The translations under genes and the position numbers were made by a program. The notes beneath the pieces are model-generated. The model worked only from the letters and a program-made list of their open reading frames with translations, ran no database searches and was not told where the DNA came from. From Yeosuana aromativorans (GTDB lineage: Bacteria; Bacteroidota; Bacteroidia; Flavobacteriales; Flavobacteriaceae), in the NCBI RefSeq assembly GCF_014646655.1, contig NZ_BMNR01000005.1, positions 248,001 through 312,000 on the forward strand: a stretch of DNA of 64,000 bases, in the 5' to 3' direction. Shown here one piece after another: positions 27,221 through 36,373 of the stretch. Position 1 is the first letter of the stretch. The number at the start of each line of letters is the position of its first letter.

Positions 27221-27248
27221 CATAAAAAAACCATCAATATGATGGTTT
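27221..27248 (-). terminator. Terminator of the cold-shock gene
   Basis: AAACCATC (27,228-27,235) and GATGGTTT (27,241-27,248) form a perfect stem. Read on the minus strand, a T-run follows, 24 bases after the stop at 27,273. Confidence 0.85.
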
Positions 27249-27272
27249 CTTCATTACATTACTGTAGATTTT

Positions 27273-27464
27273 TTAAATTAAACTCACTTTAACAGCGCTT
27301 AATCCTTTGTCTCCTTGTTCTACGTCAAATTTTACTTTGTCGTCTTCTTTAATATCATCAATAAGATTTGTGGAATGCACAAAAATTTCTTCGTCTGAAT
27401 CATTTAGTTTTATAAAGCCAAATCCTTTGGCGTTATTAAAAAATTTCACGGTACCTTCTTTCAT
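27273..27464 (-). CDS. Cold-shock protein, CspA family
   Basis: 63 residues from ATG 27,464: KEGTVKFFNNAKGFGFIKLN with both RNA-binding motifs (KGFGFI, and EEIFVHST as the FVH motif). It ends at GDKGLSAVKVSLI. An upstream in-frame ATG would add 17 lysine-rich residues not seen in the family, so I reject it. It binds single-stranded RNA and DNA as a chaperone. The AT-rich leader of about 85 bases up to 27,549 could hold cold-responsive structure. Confidence 0.93.
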   Translation of the reverse strand: MKEGTVKFFNNAKGFGFIKLNDSDEEIFVHSTNLIDDIKEDDKVKFDVEQGDKGLSAVKVSLI

Positions 27465-27549
27465 TGTATTTGTTTTATTAGTGTTTATTAATTTTTTAAT
27501 TATCTGTTTAATCATGATTTTTGTTTTTTGTTACAATTCAGTATTTATT

Positions 27550-28647
27550 TTATGAAGCGCTTATCGGCTCTTCTTTTCCTAAAAGCCGAAGCATTTTAAC
27601 ATGGTCTAAGATGGCTTGAAACATACTTTGTTTAACATGGTAAGACATGCCAAATTCCCGAGCCGTTTCAGACACTATTTTTGTTAATTTTTTATAGTGC
27701 ACATGGCACACGTCTGGTAAGACATGGTGCTCCACTTGATAATTCAACCCACCTATAAGCCAAAACAACAGCTTGCTTTTGGGCGCAAAATTACTAGTGG
27801 TGGCAAATTGATGTCTATACCACTCGTTTTTCATCATACCTTCTTCATTTGGCAGCGGAAAGTCATTTGCCGGCATGATATGGGCTATTTGAAACACAAT
27901 GCTTACCAAGGTGCCTGTAATAAGATGCATACACAAAAAGCCTAATATTATCAACCACCAAGACAATGGGACCATAAACAATGGCAGAACAAGAGCATAC
28001 GAGTAGTAGAATAACTTCCAAATAGCCATTTTAAGTAATTCTCTACGGTATTGGTCTTTGTTTTTTAAAAGCCCCATCGTTTTATAGCGTTTTAAACGGA
28101 CAAAATCTTTAGCCGTAATCCAAAACAAGGTGGATATGGCATAAAAAAACCAAATATAGATATGTTGGAATTTTTGTGACCAATGGTATTTGGCATGTGG
28201 TGAGAACCTAAGAAAAAATGGTGTATTGATATCATCATCGGCGTGCTCTATATTGGTATAGGTATGATGCAAAACATTATGCTGGATTTTCCAGACAGAG
28301 GCATTGGCACCTATAAGATTGAACGTATAGCCTAACAGGGTATTGACCTTTTTATTTTTTGAATATGAGCCATGAATAGCGTCATGCATAACGTCCATAC
28401 CTATGCCAGACATGCCCAAGCCACTAATGATATAGAGTGTAAAAAGCAACCAAGTCGTTGTCACCAAGCCTGTAGACAATAAAATCAATGGTACAAAAAA
28501 TAAGAACATCATGACCACTGTTTTAACCATCATGTTAGCATTGGCGTGTCTACTTAAGTTATTTGTGTTGAAATACAAATTGACACGACTCCGTAACGTT
28601 TTTGAAAAATCGCTATCAATTGTTCTTGAAAACTTTGGATTTTCCAT
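27550..28647 (-). CDS. Membrane fatty acid desaturase, acyl-CoA / front-end type
   Basis: About 365 residues from ATG 28,647. The three histidine boxes of di-iron desaturases are present: HDAIHG, HNVLHHTY, and QVEHHVLPDVCH with an initial Gln. Four to five hydrophobic helices lie between them. The QxxHH third box is typical of delta-5/6 (front-end) and DesA3-like desaturases. It introduces a double bond into membrane lipid acyl chains. Its position next to a cold-shock gene fits membrane adjustment to cold, but that is inference. Confidence 0.9.
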   Translation of the reverse strand: MENPKFSRTIDSDFSKTLRSRVNLYFNTNNLSRHANANMMVKTVVMMFLFFVPLILLSTGLVTTTWLLFTLYIISGLGMSGIGMDVMHDAIHGSYSKNKKVNTLLGYTFNLIGANASVWKIQHNVLHHTYTNIEHADDDINTPFFLRFSPHAKYHWSQKFQHIYIWFFYAISTLFWITAKDFVRLKRYKTMGLLKNKDQYRRELLKMAIWKLFYYSYALVLPLFMVPLSWWLIILGFLCMHLITGTLVSIVFQIAHIMPANDFPLPNEEGMMKNEWYRHQFATTSNFAPKSKLLFWLIGGLNYQVEHHVLPDVCHVHYKKLTKIVSETAREFGMSYHVKQSMFQAILDHVKMLRLLGKEEPISAS

Positions 28648-29038
28648 AATAATCTTCTTTTTATTGATGTGTGAGCACTCCAACTTCAAAAAAACCATAC
28701 CTTTTTAATGTGTATTAAATTGTTTGAAGCTTACAGGGCATCTTTAGAATGTTGATTATGAAGAATATCTTTTGAAGAACTACTGTATAGGTGTATCCAA
28801 AAAGTTTGCTAAATAAATTATCTAATAGACTGCTCTATTGCAGTATTGAAGAAAGCAAAGGATTAAATAATATTGGAGTACAAATTAAATAAAGAAAGGC
28901 TGTTCAACTAGCTAACGTTACAAAGATAGGTAAAATTAACTGTATATTAACCAATTATATGTTAAAGCTTGGCGTTCAACCAATAAATGCCATACTAGTT
29001 GCTTGAAGCTAATTACAGATATTTTATTGCAAACAACG
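28648..29038. other. Gene-free stretch upstream of the desaturase
   Basis: 391 AT-rich bases between two minus-strand genes. The part nearest 28,648 should hold the desaturase promoter and leader. A small palindromic piece, ACTGC...GCAGT, lies near 28,829-28,844. I found no complete TTG/TAnnTTTG pair and no open frame worth reporting. Confidence 0.5.
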
Positions 29039-29587
29039 CTATTCAAGGGCTTGTACTTTGCCTTGGTATCGCATGGGATTGCGCTGGGCACTTGTTACCG
29101 TGATATCGGTATTTAAATTAGGCCATATGGTAATATACACTTGATAGGTTTCAGAAGGCGAATTGGTATCACGAATGTTAAATTGCATGGTATATTCGGC
29201 ATTCTTTTCCTTTTTTATTTTCAAATTGTTAGGAAGACCTTCAAATTCAATGCCTTCATTATTATTGTAGCCTCCCCCAAAGTGACGTTCACCAAAAAAA
29301 GGCAATTTGGCCCTTACACTATCTTGCTGCATTTTTAAATAATTGGTAATTCCTGATATATCAATATTACCTGCAGAACTGCCACTGGGTATCAATCCTA
29401 CATTGGCCAATTGGTTCATGGCACTGGTAACCTGGGGTTGTGCCCAACTGGATTTAATACTGAATTCTGGTTTCTGCATCATGGAATCCAATGCCTTGGT
29501 TTGAGCTTCAGTTACAGAGGATTTGGATGATGAACACGATGTAATGGCCAGTATCAAGAAGCCAAAAACAAAATGACTAAGTTTCAT
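29039..29587 (-). CDS. DUF4251 lipoprotein
   Basis: 182 residues with signal and lipobox (FLILAITSCSSS, Cys near residue 18). The rest matches DUF4251, a Bacteroidota family of unknown function: FSIKSSWAQPQVTSAMNQL, LPFFGERHFGGGYNNNEGIEFEGLPNN, and the C-terminal QVYITIWPNLNTDITVTSAQRNPMRYQG. It overlaps the upstream gene by four bases (ATGA), so they are translationally coupled. Confidence 0.88.
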   Translation of the reverse strand: MKLSHFVFGFLILAITSCSSSKSSVTEAQTKALDSMMQKPEFSIKSSWAQPQVTSAMNQLANVGLIPSGSSAGNIDISGITNYLKMQQDSVRAKLPFFGERHFGGGYNNNEGIEFEGLPNNLKIKKEKNAEYTMQFNIRDTNSPSETYQVYITIWPNLNTDITVTSAQRNPMRYQGKVQALE

Positions 29588-29961
29588 TTTTTATTATCAT
29601 TAAGTTTAACAACTTTTATTGGTTGGATATCCTGACGTATCTTTTTATAGACATTATATTGAATTCTGGTCAAAATATCTTTCATGTCTAGCGACTCCTC
29701 AACAGCTAATTGGGTCAAGGCATCCAATTCTGCTTTTCCGTCATAGTCTGCTTTTACCTTTTGTGACAACTCCAAATAATCCTTAATTTTATCTTGAAAA
29801 ATGGGCAATTGCCTTCCCGTTAACCCCAATTGTGCATCATAGGCACTGGTAATCTCTTGAGCCATTTTTCTGGTTTCTTTATTTGAATATATTGTATCTG
29901 GATACTGCGCAAATGACAGCGTGGTAAAGAATATAATAACTAGTGTGCATATTGTTTTCAT
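29584..29961 (-). CDS. Small exported protein coupled to DUF4251
   Basis: 125 residues with a signal peptide (MKTICTLVIIFFTTLSFAQ). The mature part is charged and helical (YDAQLGLTGRQLPIFQDKI, SLDMKDILTRIQYNVYKKIR) and may bind in the periplasm. Its layout recalls small Spy-like or DUF4168-like helical proteins, but I cannot place it. The stop overlaps the DUF4251 start. Confidence 0.75.
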   Translation of the reverse strand: MKTICTLVIIFFTTLSFAQYPDTIYSNKETRKMAQEITSAYDAQLGLTGRQLPIFQDKIKDYLELSQKVKADYDGKAELDALTQLAVEESLDMKDILTRIQYNVYKKIRQDIQPIKVVKLNDNKK

Positions 29962-30099
29962 AATTTTTTCTTTCTTAAAATATAAAGAAAATTTAGGTCT
30001 CTGTCAAGTTTTTAATATATGTTAACAGTTATGTTTTTTTAAATGTAAAGTTTTATTGTTTTTTTATTACATCAAAGTTTGAAGCAAATTCTTGAATGG

Positions 30100-30139
30100 A
30101 AAAAGTAAGAACTAATAGCATCAATAGTCTCACTTTTTT
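30100..30139 (-). terminator. Terminator of the cytochrome-porin operon
   Basis: AAAAAGT (30,100-30,106) and ACTTTTTT (30,132-30,139) close a longer imperfect stem (AGA/TCT, CTAAT side). T-runs exist in both directions. It lies about 25 bases after the porin-type gene on the minus strand. Confidence 0.65.
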
Positions 30140-30162
30140 AATAAAATTTTAAAGTGTAATAC

Positions 30163-31515
30163 CTAAAAAGCAAACCATAATTGTAAATACAGCATATTAT
30201 TGTCAGATGCATTTCTTCCAAAACCGTCATAATTGTTTGATGCTCCATTGAATTTATTATAAGCAAAATATTGTAGACTTAATTTTGTGTTTTCCCATGG
30301 TAAATAATCTATTTGTGTTTTTATTCCACTGTTATCAGGTGTTTCAGAGTTATTTCCAGAAACAGCTTCCGCTGAGAAAAGACCATTATCTGAAGATCCT
30401 GAGGTATTAAAATATCCTGCTGTAAAATTGATGCCTTGTTTAAGATAAATACTACCATCAATATCAAACTTTTTTAAGTTGTTGTTTAAATATTCACTGT
30501 TTCCTGCATCATAAGTGGCATTTAATTTTTGATTTTCATGTGTATAGGCTGTATGTAGTGTAAATTGACCATTAGTAAATTGACGCTCGTATTGCATATC
30601 AAAAGCAACGTCAGTATAATTATCAGTATTATCGGCTATACCATCTGGATATATTTTTGTAGCCAATCCAAAAGTTCCAACTGATAAATAATTTTTACCA
30701 AATTGTTTTTGTATAGCAGCTCTCCAATACGGTGAAGTTCCACTTAAAGCACCAAAAACAGAGGAATCTGGTGGCAGTGCGGCTCCTAATTGTGCTGTCT
30801 TATAACCAGACAATTCAAAATAAAACATATTGTTTACCATTGCATACGCTCCCAGTCCTGCAACAGATCCTCCTAAGTTCTCAATCATTGGGCTTGCGTC
30901 AGGAGTTGGAGCTACTCCAGATGATGTATATGGGTAACCCCAAGCGGGTGTTGTATTCCATAGGTCTTGAACAGTTGGGTTATTATTTAATGTGAATCCA
31001 TAAGTTATAGGTATTTTTCCAGAAGTTTGATTGGCATAACGTATATCTGTATTATCCAATCCTATTGTTCCAGATTCATTATCCAAAGTTAACTGAATAA
31101 AAGTCCCAATATTTGGAGTGACTTGTCCTGCATAAAACAAACTTAATTGTTGAGGAAATTCTAGATTATTGTTTTGTGTGTCAGGCATTGTTTTGTTTAA
31201 GCTAGTGTAACCTGTTTGAAACATCCCCGACATTGGAGAAATTCCTAAAACACGTAAATATTGTCTAATGTCCTTTTCATCTTTACTGGATAATTCCTCA
31301 CTTATGGTTTTAATTCCTGTTAACGTATAGCCATTTAATTTAAAAGCTCTACCAAAAGCCGTTAGTTGTGGGAATACGGTATGACATGCTGAGCAAGCTA
31401 AACCTGTTTGACGAGCATAACTTGGAACGGCGAAAAGATTTACTGGTAAAAAAAATAAAGCAAACAAAAAACCTATTAAAGGAATTGTTTTTACTCTAGT
31501 TAGTTTTGCTTTCAT
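30163..31515 (-). CDS. Outer-membrane cytochrome-porin fusion, Cyc2-like architecture
   Basis: 450 residues. After a signal peptide (about 1-29) comes YARQTGLACSACHTVFPQL with one CxxCH heme site (near residues 41-45), then AFGRAFKLNGYTL. The remainder alternates like a beta-barrel with many Gly, Asn and aromatic residues and ends in YLQLWFAF, a C-terminal Phe typical of outer-membrane barrels. A single N-terminal heme followed by a porin is the layout of Cyc2, the iron-oxidising outer-membrane cytochrome, including the ARQTG..C..CH and FGR.FK..GY motifs. Substrate here is unknown. A soluble cytochrome c gene lies 13 bases upstream. Confidence 0.75.
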   Translation of the reverse strand: MKAKLTRVKTIPLIGFLFALFFLPVNLFAVPSYARQTGLACSACHTVFPQLTAFGRAFKLNGYTLTGIKTISEELSSKDEKDIRQYLRVLGISPMSGMFQTGYTSLNKTMPDTQNNNLEFPQQLSLFYAGQVTPNIGTFIQLTLDNESGTIGLDNTDIRYANQTSGKIPITYGFTLNNNPTVQDLWNTTPAWGYPYTSSGVAPTPDASPMIENLGGSVAGLGAYAMVNNMFYFELSGYKTAQLGAALPPDSSVFGALSGTSPYWRAAIQKQFGKNYLSVGTFGLATKIYPDGIADNTDNYTDVAFDMQYERQFTNGQFTLHTAYTHENQKLNATYDAGNSEYLNNNLKKFDIDGSIYLKQGINFTAGYFNTSGSSDNGLFSAEAVSGNNSETPDNSGIKTQIDYLPWENTKLSLQYFAYNKFNGASNNYDGFGRNASDNNMLYLQLWFAF

Positions 31516-31528
31516 ATTATTTAAAAAT

Positions 31529-31933
31529 TTATTGTTGATTTTCTAATACACGTATATAAGTGACCAATTGCCAACGTTGATCTTCTGAAAATATATCCTT
31601 ATAAGAAGCCATAGGAGGATTACCTTGTGACATTTTCCAGAAAAGAGCACCATCGCTTTCATCTTTTACTCTTTTTGAAAGAAAATTAGCGGGTTTTGGG
31701 TTTAAGCTGACACCCCCACCGCCAGTACCATCTCCCTTCATGCCATGACATAGGACACATGTTTGCCTAAATATCATTTTACCTTTGTTTGCCGCCAATG
31801 TATTACCAGAGAATGGATTTTTTAAGTCATTAGCCGATTCTGGAGCTTTCCAGGTACTCTCCTGAGCTAAAATTTCATTACTTGTAAATAATATAAAAAG
31901 AAAAACACAAAGGTATTTAGTTATTGTTTTCAT
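31529..31933 (-). CDS. Periplasmic mono-heme cytochrome c
   Basis: 134 residues with a signal peptide (ITKYLCVFLFILFTSNEILAQ). The heme site is RQTCVLCHGMKGDGTGGGG near residue 56, and the likely Met ligand is in NPPMASY near 107. It is class I cytochrome-like, ending IRVLENQQ. It precedes the cytochrome-porin fusion on the same transcript (13-base gap), so it may pass electrons to or from that protein. Confidence 0.88.
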   Translation of the reverse strand: MKTITKYLCVFLFILFTSNEILAQESTWKAPESANDLKNPFSGNTLAANKGKMIFRQTCVLCHGMKGDGTGGGGVSLNPKPANFLSKRVKDESDGALFWKMSQGNPPMASYKDIFSEDQRWQLVTYIRVLENQQ

Positions 31934-32071
31934 TCCAGTAGTTGTATTTTAATGACGAATTTATATATTAAGTTTAGTAGCCAGTGATACTTTAGTAGCA
32001 CTTAAGAAAAGAATTCCTAAAAAATTATAAATATTGCTTGGAAAGAGTAGCCTTTAACAAAAACAAAAATT

Positions 32072-33070
32072 ATGATTCAAACTATTTTATTAAAACAAAG
32101 ACCCACAGGAAGACCTAAAATATCAGATTTTGAATTTATAACTGAAGAATCGGATTTGACATTGAAGAAAGATGAGATGCTTCTGGAAACAGTTTATGTT
32201 TCTGTAGACCCCTATCTAAGAGGCCGAATGAGCGATGCCAAATCCTATGTAGATCCATTTAAAATTAATAAACCCATATATTCCGGTAGTATAGCAAAAG
32301 TCATTGCATCAAAACATAACAAATTTAATGAAGGGGATTATGTTTCTGGTATGTTAGACTGGAAAACAAAACAAATTTCTAATGGAAACGGACTGATAAA
32401 AGTTGATGCTACTAAGGCTCCTTTGAGTGCCTATTTAGGTGTTTTGGGTATGACAGGTTTAACCGCATATTTAGGACTTACAGAAATTGGACAACCCAAG
32501 ACAGGCGAAACACTAGTAGTTTCAGGTGCCGCTGGTGCTGTAGGGAGCATTGTTGGACAAATTGGTAAAATATTGGGGTTAAACGTTATTGGTATAGCCG
32601 GCACAGATGAAAAAGTGAATATGATAACCTCAGAATTTGGATTTGACCACGGTATTAACTACAATTCATCAACCAATATGAATGCAGCTATTAAAAAAGT
32701 AGCAACTAGTGGTGTAGATATTTATTTTGATAATGTTGGTGGCCCTATTTCAGATGCAGTACTATTTAATATTAACAAATTTGCCAGAATGATTATTTGC
32801 GGAGCCATTTCGGTATATAACAATACAGAATTACCCCAAAGTGTAAGTGTACAGCCATTTTTAATAAAAAACAGTGCATTAATGCAAGGTTTTATTATAT
32901 CAAATTTTTCTGAGAAATTTCCGGAAGCTATAAATCAATTAGCCACATGGTTAGCTGATGGAAAATTAACCTATACCGAGACAATTGTTGAAGGTTTTGA
33001 AAATATTCCAAAAGCATTCATTGATTTATTTGACGGAAAAAATAAAGGGAAAATGATTGTTAGAATCTAA
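32072..33070 (+). CDS. NADP-dependent medium-chain reductase, CurA / prostaglandin reductase type
   Basis: 332 residues, zinc-free MDR family. Marks are VSVDPYLRGRMSDAKSYVDPF near residue 48, VLGMTGLTAYLGLTEIGQPK near 127, and the Rossmann loop VVSGAAGAVGSIVGQIGKILG near 148. GVDIYFDNVGGPISDAVL follows. Relatives reduce alpha,beta-unsaturated ketones and aldehydes (CurA, leukotriene B4 12-hydroxydehydrogenase). It is a single gene. Confidence 0.9.
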   Translation: MIQTILLKQRPTGRPKISDFEFITEESDLTLKKDEMLLETVYVSVDPYLRGRMSDAKSYVDPFKINKPIYSGSIAKVIASKHNKFNEGDYVSGMLDWKTKQISNGNGLIKVDATKAPLSAYLGVLGMTGLTAYLGLTEIGQPKTGETLVVSGAAGAVGSIVGQIGKILGLNVIGIAGTDEKVNMITSEFGFDHGINYNSSTNMNAAIKKVATSGVDIYFDNVGGPISDAVLFNINKFARMIICGAISVYNNTELPQSVSVQPFLIKNSALMQGFIISNFSEKFPEAINQLATWLADGKLTYTETIVEGFENIPKAFIDLFDGKNKGKMIVRI

Positions 33071-33084
33071 ACAAAGTAAACCTA

Positions 33085-33714
33085 TTACTGTTCCTCTGGG
33101 CTATTTTCGGTCAGTACTATATCTTTGGTAGCCACATACATGCCGTCCTTTTGTTGTTCCAATCTGAGCATGCTTTGTACTGCCTTTGCTCGGCAAGCCA
33201 ATGTTAGGTCTGGTATTAGCGGATCATCATTAAAAAAGAATGCATTTAATTCGTATTCTGGTTTGCCAGGTTGTTTAATGATGCGATGGATTTGTTTTAA
33301 TTCCTTGGTATGCATGTATTTGCCAGGCATGAATGTATAAAAGGTATAATGACCATCAGTGTCGGTTTTTATCCAGCCACGATGATATACATAACGCTTA
33401 CGTAAATCATCACGTTTCATTTCATAATTACCATTCTCATCAGGTTGATAGATGTACAGAATCACATCACTGGCAGGTGTGACACCATCTGGTTCGAAAA
33501 TGGTTCCTGAAATTTTTAGTTTATTGGGTTTTGATGCAAAATCAGGAATGGTATCAACGTTATTCAATTGAGATTCTGAATAATCATAAATAGGACTACG
33601 TTTTTTATAATTAAACGGAATGGTTTCTGAAGCATCGGCTGTTTCTTGAGCCAAAAGGATGGTATTTGAACTTATCAAACAGACCAGACTAAAAAGAGTT
33701 ACTAGATTTTTCAT
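33085..33714 (-). CDS. Exported intradiol-dioxygenase-like protein with altered metal site
   Basis: 209 residues with a signal peptide (TLFSLVCLISSNTILLAQ). The domain KLKISGTIFEPDGVTPASDV, then VYHRGWIKTDTDGHYTFYTFMPGKYM, follows the intradiol ring-cleavage dioxygenase fold. Catalytic members have two Tyr and a HxH pair; here the corresponding stretch reads LKQIHRIIK, with Gln in place of the first His. It may lack the normal non-heme iron chemistry or bind differently. The substrate is unknown. Export is unusual for catechol cleavage and suggests a surface role. Confidence 0.75.
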   Translation of the reverse strand: MKNLVTLFSLVCLISSNTILLAQETADASETIPFNYKKRSPIYDYSESQLNNVDTIPDFASKPNKLKISGTIFEPDGVTPASDVILYIYQPDENGNYEMKRDDLRKRYVYHRGWIKTDTDGHYTFYTFMPGKYMHTKELKQIHRIIKQPGKPEYELNAFFFNDDPLIPDLTLACRAKAVQSMLRLEQQKDGMYVATKDIVLTENSPEEQ

Positions 33715-33840
33715 GGGGCTAATCTTATTAATTCGTTTAAAATTAAATCATTATGCCCGTTAAAGAATTAAAAATCTTATGAACGCAGGATTTTTTCGTT
33801 AAAATGATGACAACGACAAAAATCATCGATAAAAATAACA

Positions 33841-34386
33841 CTAAGAAGTCAATATAATTTTTTGTTCCCAGTCCCAAGTTTTACTTGGCTCTCTAGATGT
33901 CAAAATTAAATGATTGACTTCAAAGGTGTTTGCATATCCCATTTTACTAAAAAAGTCAAAACTAGCTTCCAAAGTTGCTTTATCAAAAGTTTTGGAAATT
34001 GTTATATGTGGTGTTTTACTAATTTTAAGTAAACTGCTTTTGAAGTGCAGATCACGTACCCAAATAGTTTTAAGTTGTTCATGGATTAAGTTTATTTCTT
34101 TAGTCACGGGAACATCTAAAAACAGTAGTTTTGGAAAGACCTTAAACCCTTCAATACTTAGATTAAACGTTTTATTATAAGCTAATTGAGTAAAAAAATT
34201 AATTAATTTATCATGATATTGGTAATCCATATCAAATTGTGCCAAGGTGATGTGTGGGTTCGAATTAGATAGTGGATGATTTCCGTACTTAGTGATAAAT
34301 TGCTTCTTGAAACCAAAAATATCATCATAAGTTGAATTTGTAGGAACAATTCTGATATTGTATGTTTTTATTATGGACATATTCAT
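33841..34386 (-). CDS. 2H phosphoesterase, 2'-5' RNA ligase-like
   Basis: 181 residues with two HxT/S motifs that define the 2H superfamily: NPHITLAQFD near residue 46 and TPHITISKTF near 126. The spacing of about 80 residues fits. Members hydrolyse cyclic phosphates or ligate RNA ends. The substrate cannot be told from sequence. It is a single gene. ATG 34,386 is used; the third residue is also Met. Confidence 0.85.
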   Translation of the reverse strand: MNMSIIKTYNIRIVPTNSTYDDIFGFKKQFITKYGNHPLSNSNPHITLAQFDMDYQYHDKLINFFTQLAYNKTFNLSIEGFKVFPKLLFLDVPVTKEINLIHEQLKTIWVRDLHFKSSLLKISKTPHITISKTFDKATLEASFDFFSKMGYANTFEVNHLILTSREPSKTWDWEQKIILTS

Positions 34387-34466
34387 TTGGTGAAAAGCTG
34401 AAAAAATTATTGAAATCTGTTTTTAAACTAACAATACAACTGAACTCAATAGTTATTCAAAACCAA

Positions 34467-35570
34467 TTAACCAGCCAACGAAACGCCTATTAACGTTCCA
34501 ATACCATAAGTAATGGCTGCGGCCAACAGACCAAATAACACTTGCCTAAAACCAGAATACCAAACACTTTTTCCTGTAAACAAGGTAATGGCAGCTCCTA
34601 TTAAAAACAATCCGAAGGCACTTAAAATGGTGCTAGAAATAATGGCATTTAAACCACCGGAAAAAAAGAACGGTATCACAGGAATAATAGCGCCAATTGC
34701 AAATAAAATAAAGGAGGCCACAGCGGCTTCCATAGCTGAACCTTGCAAGTCCTCTTTATTGATTCCCAATTCCTCTTTTACCAACACTTCATGGGCATGT
34801 TCCTTATTTTTCATGATATCATGGGCCATTTGTTTGGCTTGCTCTTTGGGAATGCCCTTAGCCTGATAGATCAATGCCAGCTCTTTCTTCTCGCCTTCCG
34901 GGTTGACCTCCAGCTCTTCCATTTCCAATTCCATTTGGTTTTCATATAATTCCTGGGAACTTTTTACTGAAATCCACTCCCCTAATGACATGGATAATGC
35001 GCCTGCCAGCAATCCAGCAATACCGGCCAACAATACCTCGTTTTGGCCACTGGTAGCACCAGCAATACCCATGACCAAACTAAAATTGGATACCAGTCCA
35101 TCATTGCCGCCCAGTACGGCTGCTCTTAAGGCGTTTCCGCCAACAGAACGGTGCCTTTTTTCAAAACGGGACAAATTGGAACCTGAAATTTTATGCTTGT
35201 TATTGTCCAGAATATTTTTAAGGATTTCAACATGAGCCGTATCAGACAATGATGCATTTGTATTTGTTGTTTTTCTGGCTGAAATGATGGAGGACGCTAT
35301 ACTGCGTTCGGTATCCATTAAGACCCCCAATACATAATCATATCCTAATAGTTTTCCTATAATTTTTAAGGTTTTGGCTCGATTGGAAGGCTTTGGCAAT
35401 TTTTCTATCGGTATGTTATGGCTTTTCATAAAAGCCAAGGCATGGCCCTGCTCTATGCCGCTCATTTCCTTGAAAATATCGGCTACATTATCATCGAGTT
35501 CGTTTTGGGCTAAAATGCCATATAAATAACTGGCATCTACCTCTGTTTGAATATTTTTTAGTGGATTCAT
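34467..35570 (-). CDS. VIT1/CCC1-family transporter with N-terminal ferritin-like domain
   Basis: About 367 residues. The N-terminal 140 residues are a rubrerythrin/ferritin-like helical bundle (SYLYGILAQNELDDNVADIF, EIEQ-type Glu pairs such as MSGIEQGHA). The rest is a VIT1-type membrane domain: LRAAVLGGNDGLVSNFSLVMG, LAGALSMSLGEWISVKSSQELYENQ, then three more helices. Related proteins export iron or manganese, with the bundle sensing metal. I start at ATG 35,570. The TTG at 35,585 would add five residues. Confidence 0.9.
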   Translation of the reverse strand: MNPLKNIQTEVDASYLYGILAQNELDDNVADIFKEMSGIEQGHALAFMKSHNIPIEKLPKPSNRAKTLKIIGKLLGYDYVLGVLMDTERSIASSIISARKTTNTNASLSDTAHVEILKNILDNNKHKISGSNLSRFEKRHRSVGGNALRAAVLGGNDGLVSNFSLVMGIAGATSGQNEVLLAGIAGLLAGALSMSLGEWISVKSSQELYENQMELEMEELEVNPEGEKKELALIYQAKGIPKEQAKQMAHDIMKNKEHAHEVLVKEELGINKEDLQGSAMEAAVASFILFAIGAIIPVIPFFFSGGLNAIISSTILSAFGLFLIGAAITLFTGKSVWYSGFRQVLFGLLAAAITYGIGTLIGVSLAG

Positions 35571-35682
35571 AATTAGTGATTTCAAAATGAAATTGTAAAC
35601 TCACTAAGTTAGAATAAATCATGCGTTTATTTGCTGACTAAAGTCACATTATATCAACAAATGGATATTTAAATCCAAGCGT

Positions 35683-36366
35683 TTACTTTTTAAGAAATTT
35701 CTTGATATGATCGTTGGAACCATAAACCACTAGAATATCATCAACATTCAACATATCGTTAGGATGTGCCAAACCTTGTACTTTTGTAATGTTTCTAGTT
35801 TTGCCTATGATGCTTTTTTCTTCGCTATTGGATATGGTGGTCAATACCAACAAGTTGTAATTCTCACGAATGCCGATTTCCTTAATGGTTTTACCGGCGT
35901 ATTTTTCTGGTAAATTAACCTCAACAATACTATAGTCATCACTCAACTCAAACGAATCCACAACACCTTTTAAACACAGCTTTTTTGCCCATCGTTCTGC
36001 TGATTCCTCTTCGGGGTGCACAATTTCATCCACACCAATAGCGTGCAATACTTTTTCATGCAAAGGCTCAATGGCCCTGCTAATTAACCGCTTAACCTGA
36101 AAATTTTTAAACAACGCTGTGGCCATGACATTGGCACCTTTATTTTCCCCAATGGCAATAATAACCATATCGGTATCTGCCAAGGGCAATCCAGACACGG
36201 TAAATTCATCGGTGGCATCCATACAAATGGTGTGTGATATTTTTTCTTTGTAGACATCAACACGGTTCATATCGGTATCAATACCAATGACTTCATTTCC
36301 TTTTTCCGTCAATTTTTTGGCCAATGAGGCTCCAAAATTCCCTAAACCAACAATGATATATTTCAT
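35683..36366 (-). CDS. Potassium uptake regulator, KtrA/TrkA type
   Basis: 227 residues: RCK-N domain with nucleotide loop IVGLGNFGASLAKKLTEKG near residue 4 and VIGIDTDMNRVDVYK, then an RCK-C domain from about 140 ending VVYGSNDHIKKFLK. It gates the membrane subunit encoded seven bases upstream. The pair is the usual Ktr system for K+ uptake driven by Na+ or H+. Confidence 0.92.
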   Translation of the reverse strand: MKYIIVGLGNFGASLAKKLTEKGNEVIGIDTDMNRVDVYKEKISHTICMDATDEFTVSGLPLADTDMVIIAIGENKGANVMATALFKNFQVKRLISRAIEPLHEKVLHAIGVDEIVHPEEESAERWAKKLCLKGVVDSFELSDDYSIVEVNLPEKYAGKTIKEIGIRENYNLLVLTTISNSEEKSIIGKTRNITKVQGLAHPNDMLNVDDILVVYGSNDHIKKFLKK

Positions 36367-36373
36367 CTTTTCT

